Source of the DNA: Ruminococcus sp.
GTDB lineage: Bacteria > Bacillota > Clostridia > Oscillospirales > Ruminococcaceae
Assembly (NCBI GenBank): GCA_003488415.1
Contig: DNLQ01000151.1
Location: 1 to 5,015 of the forward strand
Length of the DNA: 5,015 nt
Reading direction: 5' to 3'
Numbering within the stretch: position 1 is the first letter of the stretch; each line of letters opens with the position of its first letter. This document shows, piece after piece, positions 1-5,015 of the stretch. The notes under the pieces were generated by a model. It was given only the letters and a program-made list of their open reading frames with translations. It made no database searches and had not been told where the DNA came from. Made by a program: the position numbers and the translations under genes.

Positions 1-66
1 ATACAGCCGGTCCGGACCTTCTTTTTTTGCACGTGCTGCGGCTGTACGAGCATCAGTCTTTGGCAT
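1..66 (-). CDS. holA: DNA polymerase III subunit delta, N-terminal fragment (runs off left edge)
   Basis: Only the first 22 codons are present. They read MPKTDARTAAARAKKEGPDR followed by LY, and the frame stays open to the window edge. In the family, HolA is the clamp-loader subunit that opens the sliding clamp during replication, and its N-terminus has a short basic helix leading into a P-x-Y-L-L-Y-G-E-E strand. The visible '...GPDRLY' fits the start of that strand. The call rests mainly on position: holA directly follows comEC in many Firmicutes. The start is supported by a perfect AAGGAGG five bases upstream and by a one-base overlap with the comEC stop (TGATG), which suggests translational coupling. 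A run of seven A bases lies at codons 13-15. Identity is likely but not proven, because no diagnostic domain lies inside the window. Confidence 0.72.
   Translation of the reverse strand, partial: MPKTDARTAAARAKKEGPDRLY
2..46 (-). repeat. 8-bp perfect inverted repeat in early holA codons
   Basis: TACAGCCG at 2-9 and its reverse complement CGGCTGTA at 39-46 flank a 29-base loop. Inside or abutting the loop are two short palindromes, GGTCCGGACC (9-18) and GCACGTGC (29-36). In the mRNA the stem would begin about 18 bases after the start codon. It is fully coding, and a regulatory role is speculative. Confidence 0.4.
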
Positions 67-2135
67 CAGAGCCTCCTTATGTAAAATTTATCACTGTCAA
101 CTGAGATCAGCTCAAAGTTGTTCAGATCATTACTGAGATACACTGTACCCTGAATGGGTTCTTTATTTTTCGGAAGACTTCCATAACATACTGCTGCACC
201 GCTTTCAGGACGTTCAGCATCTGTTGCAGCCGGGAATACCGTAAGAAGAAGCTCACCGTCAACTGTAGATACACTGAGGATGCCTTTATCATATTCGATA
301 TGACAGTTTCCGGTATCATATGAAAGGAGCTCGTCTCCGAACAGAACACCAACGTCCCCGCCGTATACCGGTGTATCTCCATGTACTATCCAGCTATAAA
401 CGGGGAACAGCGAAAGATCATGGGAATATGCGGAATACTGGGATTGAATATTCTTTGTCAGGATAACTGAATCTGCTGATACCGCTCCCAATGACTGGAG
501 ATACTTCCGCACGTAACGAGGTGTGGAACTGTTTCCTGTAAGATCAATGATATCAGTCCTGCCGTGCCATGACAGTACAACTGCTGCATTACCATTCCGT
601 CCGAGTACAGCAGTGACCATCGTGTTCCAGCGTGAGAAGAACGTAACAGCTGAGGTCAGAGCTATGACTACAGCAGCAGATGAAACAGCTATAGCAACGG
701 CACGTCTGCTTTTCATTACTATACAGAGAAGAAGCACTGCTCCTCCCGCTGTAAGCACCATCGCACATACAAGTCCGCTCTCACGATGGATGTAAGCTCC
801 CGGGAGCGATGCAGCCTTATCAGATACGGCAAGCACTGTTTTAAGCAGCACTCCTGCCGGCGGAAGAAAATTCAGTAGTCCTCCTGTCAGGACATACAGA
901 AGTCCCATGACCATTGCAGCAGAACACACCGGTACAGCAAATACATTCATTACAGGCGCTATGACAGAAGTTTCCTCAAAGTAGTACATACTGAGAGGGA
1001 AAACAGATATAGAAGTAAGTGCTGCTGTAAGGAAGTCATACCCCAGCTTCTGAAGAAGTGTTCTCCGCTGAAAGCCTTTCAGCATATAGGGAGCAAATAC
1101 ACCGATCCCGAATGTACCTGACAGCGAAAGCATGAATCCTGACGAATATACAGCATAAGGATCGGATATGTTTATGATAAGCGAAGCTATAGCGAGAGAA
1201 TTAAGTGTATCGTTCTGACGTCTGAGCAGCCTTGAAGAATAGAGGATATCAAGCATAATGCCTGCACGTATCGCAGAAACAGGACTGTTTGCCATTATTA
1301 TAAGAAATATCAGCAGCACATTCACAAGCCCAAAGGAAACGAATCTGTTTACACCGAGCCGACTGAGAAGAAGCATGAACAATCCGATGATTATAGATAC
1401 ATGAAGACCTGAGACTGCAAGCAAATGACCTATACCGCATCGGTAAAGAGTTGTTTTGACTTCGGATCCGAGTTCTCTCTTTTCACCAAATACCATACCG
1501 GAAAGAAATCCTCCGCAGTCATCACCGAGCTGTGTGCGGAAATCGTTTATCATACGTTCCCTGTACTCCGACACGGCATTCCTGATAAGCCTGCGGTGTG
1601 CAGACACTGTAGTGATCTCTTTAGGGCGCTCAAGTGTCAGAAATATATGCTGTGGCTTGTAGTAGCTGTCGGCATCAAACAGATAGTCACTTCCGGGGAT
1701 CTCAAAATCACAGCTCCCGATCTTTACTTTGTCTCCCAGACTGACATTCAGGTCGTTTGTATATAATGATACTCTTGCAGCTCGTTCTCCCTTGTCCTGA
1801 GAATAAACACGGCCTTTAAGGACATATGATGTCTTATCACTTTCATAATGTGTCATATCAGTTACTTCACCTGCAAAGCTCCCGGATAAGCCTCCGTAGG
1901 AACGAACAGGCTCTGCAATGAAATATGTGTAGGCACATACGGTCCCCAGAGCGATCAGAAAAGAGACTGCTATCATTATATAGTCAGATCTTTTCAGCCC
2001 GCAGAGCTTACCGAAGCAGTACAGAGCTACAGCAGCTATGATAAGTATAAGAACGCCGCGCCCGTTTAAAAGAAAAGAAGCGAAAAACGTTCCCGACATA
2101 TATGCTGCTGCCGCTCCGATAGTTTTTCGCTTCAT
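66..2135 (-). CDS. comEC: ComEC/Rec2 family competence protein (DNA-uptake channel) with degenerate C-terminal domain
   Basis: This 689-residue polytopic membrane protein should form the channel that carries single-stranded DNA across the cytoplasmic membrane during natural transformation. Hydrophobic segments lie near residues 7-23, 28-45 and 52-72. A DUF4131/OB-like extracytoplasmic region follows at about 84-178 (LGDKVKIGSCDFEIP). The Competence domain spans about 205-440, with the hallmark GIGHLLAVSGLHVSIIIGL at 234-252, SAIRAGIM at 287-294, NDTLNSLAIASLI at 308-320, GFMLSLSGTFGIG at 333-345 and a late FPLSMYYF segment at 379-386. More membrane helices run to about 500. Residues 504-689 occupy the place of the usual metallo-beta-lactamase domain. 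They keep a weak trace of the fold (IIDLTG at 529-534) but have TKNIQSQ at 560-566 where family members have THxHxDH, so the metal site appears lost. The length is somewhat below the ~750-800 typical of full ComEC. The start has only a weak ribosome site (AGG eight bases upstream), but the N-terminus looks normal. Whether this cell is transformable cannot be judged here. Confidence 0.93.
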   Translation of the reverse strand: MKRKTIGAAAAYMSGTFFASFLLNGRGVLILIIAAVALYCFGKLCGLKRSDYIMIAVSFLIALGTVCAYTYFIAEPVRSYGGLSGSFAGEVTDMTHYESDKTSYVLKGRVYSQDKGERAARVSLYTNDLNVSLGDKVKIGSCDFEIPGSDYLFDADSYYKPQHIFLTLERPKEITTVSAHRRLIRNAVSEYRERMINDFRTQLGDDCGGFLSGMVFGEKRELGSEVKTTLYRCGIGHLLAVSGLHVSIIIGLFMLLLSRLGVNRFVSFGLVNVLLIFLIIMANSPVSAIRAGIMLDILYSSRLLRRQNDTLNSLAIASLIINISDPYAVYSSGFMLSLSGTFGIGVFAPYMLKGFQRRTLLQKLGYDFLTAALTSISVFPLSMYYFEETSVIAPVMNVFAVPVCSAAMVMGLLYVLTGGLLNFLPPAGVLLKTVLAVSDKAASLPGAYIHRESGLVCAMVLTAGGAVLLLCIVMKSRRAVAIAVSSAAVVIALTSAVTFFSRWNTMVTAVLGRNGNAAVVLSWHGRTDIIDLTGNSSTPRYVRKYLQSLGAVSADSVILTKNIQSQYSAYSHDLSLFPVYSWIVHGDTPVYGGDVGVLFGDELLSYDTGNCHIEYDKGILSVSTVDGELLLTVFPAATDAERPESGAAVCYGSLPKNKEPIQGTVYLSNDLNNFELISVDSDKFYIRRL
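72..78 (-). promoter_or_regulatory. Ribosome binding site of holA, inside the end of comEC
   Basis: AAGGAGG is read on the minus strand, with five bases (CTCTG) before the holA ATG. It lies within the last codons of comEC, which encode Ile-Arg-Arg-Leu, so the site doubles as coding sequence. It is the strongest ribosome site in the window and fixes the holA start. Confidence 0.8.
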
Positions 2136-2156
2136 ATAATATACCTATCTCTCAGC

Positions 2157-2708
2157 TTATTTGAAGAAGAGAGGCAGCTTTTCAAGGAAGATTATATCAG
2201 TTCTGTCTGCTGCATCTCCCTCTGCAAGTACAGCGGCTTTACCGCATATCTTTCCGCCTGCGGCTTCAGTCAGCTTTTCAAGTGCGATAAGTGACTCTCC
2301 AGTACTTATAACGTCATCAAGTATAAGCACTCTCTTATCCCTGAGCATCTCAGCCTTCTCCTGCGAGAGATGCAGCACCTGCTCAGCTGCGGTAGTTATT
2401 GACTTCACCGTTACAGATATGGGATCAGTCATATACAGCTTTACTGTCTTTCTTGCTACTACATAGGGCTTGCCGCTCTGTCTTGCCATTTCATATGCAA
2501 GAGGTATGCCCTTTGACTCAGCTGTTATGATAACATCGAACTCAGGGCACTTTTTCAGAAGCTCCCCGGCTGATCTGACAGTTATCTCCACGTCAGAGAA
2601 CATTACAAAAGCGGCTATATCCAGCTTATCGTTGAGCGGACAGATAGGCAGTTCCCTCTCCAGTCCGGCTATCGTCATCTTATATGTTCCTGCCATATTA
2701 TTCTCCAT
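2157..2708 (-). CDS. Phosphoribosyltransferase family protein (adenine/xanthine phosphoribosyltransferase-like)
   Basis: A 183-residue cytoplasmic type I phosphoribosyltransferase. It is expected to join a purine base to PRPP, giving a nucleotide and pyrophosphate (purine salvage). The PRPP-binding signature VLILDDVISTGES lies at residues 127-139, with the Asp-Asp pair at 131-132 and the TG loop at 136-137. An upstream loop, ITAESKGIPLAYEMAR (61-76), corresponds to the conserved pyrophosphate-side loop of APRT/XPRT enzymes. The stretch VVARKTVKLYMTDPISVTV (83-101) resembles the FARK...TD segment of xanthine and adenine phosphoribosyltransferases. Members of this clostridial family are often labelled adenine phosphoribosyltransferase (apt), but the base specificity cannot be read here, so no symbol is given. 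The gene follows the HIT gene by eight bases, and its AAGGAG overlaps the HIT stop, so the two are surely co-translated. Two starts are possible: Met1 (used here) and Met5 at 2696, each with its own GGAG copy inside a 10-bp tandem repeat. Confidence 0.88.
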   Translation of the reverse strand: MENNMAGTYKMTIAGLERELPICPLNDKLDIAAFVMFSDVEITVRSAGELLKKCPEFDVIITAESKGIPLAYEMARQSGKPYVVARKTVKLYMTDPISVTVKSITTAAEQVLHLSQEKAEMLRDKRVLILDDVISTGESLIALEKLTEAAGGKICGKAAVLAEGDAADRTDIIFLEKLPLFFK

Positions 2709-2716
2709 TATTCTCC
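2697..2716 (-). repeat. 10-bp tandem direct repeat duplicating the ribosome-site/start unit
   Basis: GGAGAATAAT occurs twice in direct succession on the minus strand (2716-2707 and 2706-2697). The first copy supplies the GGAG for the ATG at 2708, four bases away. The second copy supplies a GGAG six bases before the in-frame ATG at 2696. The repeat adds Glu-Asn-Asn near the N-terminus and gives the phosphoribosyltransferase two possible initiation sites. Confidence 0.85.
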
Positions 2717-2718
2717 TT
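2713..2718 (-). promoter_or_regulatory. Ribosome binding site of the phosphoribosyltransferase gene
   Basis: AAGGAG on the minus strand overlaps the last two bases of the HIT gene's TAA stop and sits four bases before the ATG at 2708. This spacing is a little short. The alternative ATG at 2696 has its own GGAG (2703-2706) at six bases, so the start is not settled. Confidence 0.65.
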
Positions 2719-3070
2719 ATTCAGTTTTGCCCAGGGACTCAGGTCCCCATCCCATTTTTACACCGCCAAGAAGGTGGAAGTGAAGGTGCTTCACGGTCTG
2801 ACCGGCATCATCTCCGCAGTTATTGATTATGCGGTAGCTCTCATAGCCCTGTGACTTTGCGATCTTTCCGGCTGCTTCAAATACCTTTGCCACAAGTGAG
2901 GAGTTTTCTTCAGTAATATCATTAGCACTTGCGATATGTACCTTTGGGATTATAAGAATGTGCATAGGTGCGATAGGAGCTATGTCCTTGAACGCATAGA
3001 CATATTCATCCTCATATACCTTTGTGCTCGGAATATCTCCGTCGATGATCTTGCAGAATAAGCAATCCAT
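2717..3070 (-). CDS. HIT family (histidine triad, Hint-type) nucleotide-binding hydrolase
   Basis: A 117-residue cytoplasmic protein, full length for bacterial Hint proteins, which are usually homodimers. The histidine triad HLHFHLL lies at residues 95-101. By family analogy the middle histidine, His97, is the nucleophile that forms the AMP-enzyme intermediate. The N-terminus carries the CLFCKIIDGDIPS signature (3-15), with Cys3 and Cys6 as likely zinc ligands together with downstream histidines such as His45. The HILIIPKVHI stretch (37-46) is the typical core strand and loop, and GQTVKHLHFH is the classic approach to the active site. Known family activities are hydrolysis of nucleoside phosphoramidates and aminoacyl-adenylates. 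That fits, but does not prove, a link to the upstream alaS. The start is set by AAGGAG eight bases upstream. The gene lies 57 bases after alaS and 8 bases before the phosphoribosyltransferase gene. It would usually be named hinT or hit, and the family call is secure. Confidence 0.95.
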   Translation of the reverse strand: MDCLFCKIIDGDIPSTKVYEDEYVYAFKDIAPIAPMHILIIPKVHIASANDITEENSSLVAKVFEAAGKIAKSQGYESYRIINNCGDDAGQTVKHLHFHLLGGVKMGWGPESLGKTE

Positions 3071-3078
3071 AATTATTA

Positions 3079-3084
3079 CTCCTT
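3079..3084 (-). promoter_or_regulatory. Ribosome binding site of the HIT gene
   Basis: AAGGAG on the minus strand lies eight bases before the ATG at 3070. It fixes the start immediately ahead of the conserved MDCLFCKI terminus. Confidence 0.8.
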
Positions 3085-3093
3085 TACTATTTT

Positions 3094-3120
3094 CCCGTAA
3101 GTATATCAGAATCTTCCGGG
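3094..3120 (-). repeat. Imperfect inverted repeat (hairpin) in the alaS-HIT gap
   Basis: On the minus strand CCCGGAAG (3120-3113) can pair with CTTACGGG (3101-3094), giving seven pairs with one G/A mismatch around an 11-base loop. No U-tract follows (the next bases are AAAATAG), so it does not look like an intrinsic terminator. It could be a weak RNA structure, a processing site or an operator over the candidate promoter it contains. Confidence 0.4.
3100..3108 (-). promoter_or_regulatory. Candidate extended -10 promoter for the HIT-to-holA genes
   Basis: The minus strand reads TGATATACT. This is a TATACT hexamer one base off TATAAT, preceded by the TGn extension. No convincing -35 element lies 16-18 bases upstream, where the sequence is AT-rich (AAAATATC), but extended -10 promoters can work without one. 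Transcription would begin near 3093, about 22 bases before the HIT start. This is motif evidence only. Confidence 0.33.
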
Positions 3121-3127
3121 TGATATT

Positions 3128-5015
3128 TTACTTTATAAATCCGGCTGTAATATCTTTAAATGCTGCAATAGCTTCAGCAGCCTTATCAGTGCTGCCCATA
3201 CCAGCCATAGCGCTGTCAGGACGTCCGCCGCCCTTACCGCCTGTCATTGCAGCTGCCTGCTGTACCAGCTTCCCGGCATGAGCGCCTCTCTTTACAGCAC
3301 CGGATGTACATACACAGTAGAATGTTCCCTTCTCACCGTTGATGCAGGCGAAGAGAGCAATCACATCTTCATCTCTGTCCTTTACGCTGTCGCCCATTTT
3401 TCTGAGTGAATCCGGTGTTGCTCCTGTGACCTCTGCTGCAACTACCTTCACCCCGTTTACGTCAGAGGCATTGTCAAATATAGCTGCTGCCTTCGCATTT
3501 GCCATTTGCTGATTCATTGACTCAAGTGCCTTTTCCTTATCCTTGAGCTCAGCTGTTACTGCCGCACATTTCTCAGGAAGTTCATTTACATTCGCCAGCT
3601 TTAATGCCTTTGCCGCACGGTTGATGGTGTCTTTGAAGCCGTTGAGCAATTCAAGTACTCCTGTTCCGGTTACAGCCTCTATTCTGCGGACTCCGGCTGC
3701 CACAGAGCTTTCAGAAACGATCTTGAAAAGTCCGATATGCGATGCGTTGGAAACATGAGTACCGCCGCAGAATTCTACAGAATCACCGGCTGTGACTACT
3801 CTTACAGTGTCACCGTACTTTTCACCGAACAGAGCCATAGCACCCAGCTTTTTTGCCTCTTCGATAGGCATTTCCTGCATTGTGACAGGAACTGCTGCCA
3901 TGATGTATGAATTAACGATATTCTCGACATCGGCGATCTCCTGCTCAGTCATAGCTGAGAAGTGATTGAAGTCAAATCTGCAAGCCTTCTCATTTACGAG
4001 TTGACCAGCCTGATGTACGTGATCACCAAGTACCTGACGAAGAGCATACTGGAGCAGATGTGCAGAAGTATGATTGCGCATGATAGAATTTCTTCTTGTA
4101 GTATCTATAGCGGCTGTTACCTTATCGCCCTTGGAAAGAGTTCCCTCTGTTACAGATGCAATGTGGAGGAAATGTCCTTCGTTCTTAATTGTATCAGCTA
4201 CTGCTACAGTGCAGGTACCGGTAGTGATAATACCTGTATCTCCTACCTGACCGCCACTCTCAGCATAGAAAGGTGTCCTGTCGAGAAGTACTACAACGTC
4301 TTCGCCTTCATTTGCAGACTCGATCTCTGAGCCTTCCTTGTATATTGCAAGAACTGAAGCCTCTGCTGAAGTATCTGTATAGCCTGTGAATACTGTTTTA
4401 GGAGCCTCGATGCGTATGCTGTTGTCAGCCCATGACGAACCAGCCTTCGCAAGGTGATCTGCCTTTGCTCTTGCTCTCTGTTCAAGTGCAAGCTCCTTGA
4501 ATCGCTCGGAATCAACAGTAATTCCCTTTTCCTCGCAAATCTCAATAGTAAGGTCGATGGGGAATCCGTATGTGTCTGAGAGCTGGAAAGCATGGTCACC
4601 GGAGAGAACTGTCTTGCCTGACTCGGCAAGTTCAGCAATAAAGCCGTTGAGCAGCTCTGTACCCTTATCAACATTACGTGCGAATGCTTCCTCTTCTACG
4701 CCGATGATCTTCTTGATATACTCACGCTTCTCAGCAAGCTCAGGATATGCTCCTGCATTTTCGTTGATAACAGTGTCACACACCTCACAGAGGAAGGGTC
4801 GCTTGATGCCGAGAAGTCTGCCGTGACGTGCTGCCCTTCTCAGGAGTCTGCGGAGAACATATCCCCTGCCCTCGTTTGAAGGCATAATGCCGTCACCTAC
4901 CATGAATGTGGTGCTTCTGATGTGATCAGTAATTACACGGAGAGATACATCAGTCTTTGCATCCTTCTTGTACTCAACTCCGGCGATAGAGGAAATGTGC
5001 TTCATGATGTTCTGC
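3128..5015 (-). CDS. alaS: Alanine--tRNA ligase, C-terminal ~628 residues (5' end beyond right edge)
   Basis: AlaRS charges tRNA-Ala with alanine and hydrolyses mischarged Ser/Gly-tRNA-Ala. The reading frame is open to the right edge (Gln-Asn-Ile before the ATG at 5005), so that ATG is internal. About 250 residues carrying the class II catalytic motifs are missing. Numbered from that Met, the tRNA-recognition region is at 27-66 (DHIRSTTFMVGDGIMPSNEG, then RGYVLRR) and includes SDTYGFPIDLT at 143-153, where most AlaRS have YDTYGFP. The editing domain has HTSAH (His312, His316), Gln332 and CGGTHV (Cys413, His417). These match the E. coli zinc/editing residues H564, H568, Q584, C666 and H670, so proofreading looks intact. 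A helical, probably coiled segment lies at about 455-510. The C-Ala/DHHA1 domain ends with GGKGGGRPDSAMAGMG (589-604). The stop is followed by a 57-base gap to the HIT gene with no terminator visible. Any T-box leader would lie outside the window. Confidence 0.97.
   Translation of the reverse strand, partial: QNIMKHISSIAGVEYKKDAKTDVSLRVITDHIRSTTFMVGDGIMPSNEGRGYVLRRLLRRAARHGRLLGIKRPFLCEVCDTVINENAGAYPELAEKREYIKKIIGVEEEAFARNVDKGTELLNGFIAELAESGKTVLSGDHAFQLSDTYGFPIDLTIEICEEKGITVDSERFKELALEQRARAKADHLAKAGSSWADNSIRIEAPKTVFTGYTDTSAEASVLAIYKEGSEIESANEGEDVVVLLDRTPFYAESGGQVGDTGIITTGTCTVAVADTIKNEGHFLHIASVTEGTLSKGDKVTAAIDTTRRNSIMRNHTSAHLLQYALRQVLGDHVHQAGQLVNEKACRFDFNHFSAMTEQEIADVENIVNSYIMAAVPVTMQEMPIEEAKKLGAMALFGEKYGDTVRVVTAGDSVEFCGGTHVSNASHIGLFKIVSESSVAAGVRRIEAVTGTGVLELLNGFKDTINRAAKALKLANVNELPEKCAAVTAELKDKEKALESMNQQMANAKAAAIFDNASDVNGVKVVAAEVTGATPDSLRKMGDSVKDRDEDVIALFACINGEKGTFYCVCTSGAVKRGAHAGKLVQQAAAMTGGKGGGRPDSAMAGMGSTDKAAEAIAAFKDITAGFIK

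Noticed and set aside
22..28. A7 run in holA codons as a possible programmed frameshift site.
   Set aside because: The codons read GCA-AAA-AAA-GAA, not the usual A-AAA-AAG heptamer. No suitable upstream ribosome-like stimulator is seen, and too little of the gene is visible.
22..36. GCACGTGC palindrome next to a run of seven T (plus strand), as a possible intrinsic terminator.
   Set aside because: The T run precedes the palindrome on the plus strand and is an A run on the minus strand. The palindrome has no loop, and the site lies inside the holA reading frame.
1425..1766. A 113-codon open frame on the plus strand.
   Set aside because: It is antisense to the Competence and OB regions of comEC, has no recognisable domain or ribosome site, and is a shadow of the real gene.
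2470..2826. A 118-codon plus-strand frame bridging the phosphoribosyltransferase and HIT genes.
   Set aside because: It is antisense to two well-supported genes, with composition typical of a reverse-strand shadow.
3962..4330. A 122-codon open frame on the plus strand opposite alaS.
   Set aside because: It lies wholly antisense to the conserved AlaRS editing domain and has no family resemblance.
5003..5005. The ATG giving a 625-residue AlaRS as a true start.
   Set aside because: The frame stays open upstream (Gln-Asn-Ile) and the residues match mid-protein AlaRS sequence just after the catalytic domain. The gene is cut by the window edge.

Overview
The window looks like a housekeeping stretch of a Clostridia-type Firmicute chromosome, most likely from the Ruminococcus/Oscillospiraceae group. 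That placement rests on protein style, strong AAGGAG-type ribosome sites, mid-range GC judged by eye, and the comEC-holA adjacency familiar in Firmicutes. It is an inference, not a computed assignment.

All five genes are on the minus strand, so transcription runs from high to low coordinates. In transcription order they are: alaS (alanyl-tRNA synthetase, missing about the first 250 residues beyond the right edge), a HIT-family nucleotide hydrolase, an adenine/xanthine-type phosphoribosyltransferase, comEC (DNA-uptake membrane channel), and the first 22 codons of holA (DNA polymerase III delta subunit), which runs off the left edge. Gaps are 57, 8 and 21 bases, followed by a one-base stop/start overlap (TGATG) between comEC and holA. 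There is no intergenic stretch over 60 bases. The 57-base alaS-HIT gap holds a candidate extended -10 promoter inside an imperfect hairpin, so HIT to holA may form a transcription unit that can be expressed apart from alaS.

Functionally the set mixes translation (AlaRS), nucleotide clean-up and salvage (HIT protein, phosphoribosyltransferase), DNA uptake (ComEC) and replication (HolA). A metabolic link can be imagined, since AlaRS makes alanyl-adenylate, HIT proteins can hydrolyse aminoacyl-adenylates, and phosphoribosyltransferases salvage bases. It is not shown by the sequence.

I see no mobile element, CRISPR array, RNA gene or defence system, and no clear sign of a wholly new system. The most notable feature is that the C-terminal metallo-beta-lactamase-like domain of ComEC has lost all its recognisable metal ligands. 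Smaller points are a 10-bp tandem repeat that duplicates the ribosome-site/start unit of the phosphoribosyltransferase, and an inverted repeat in the early codons of holA.
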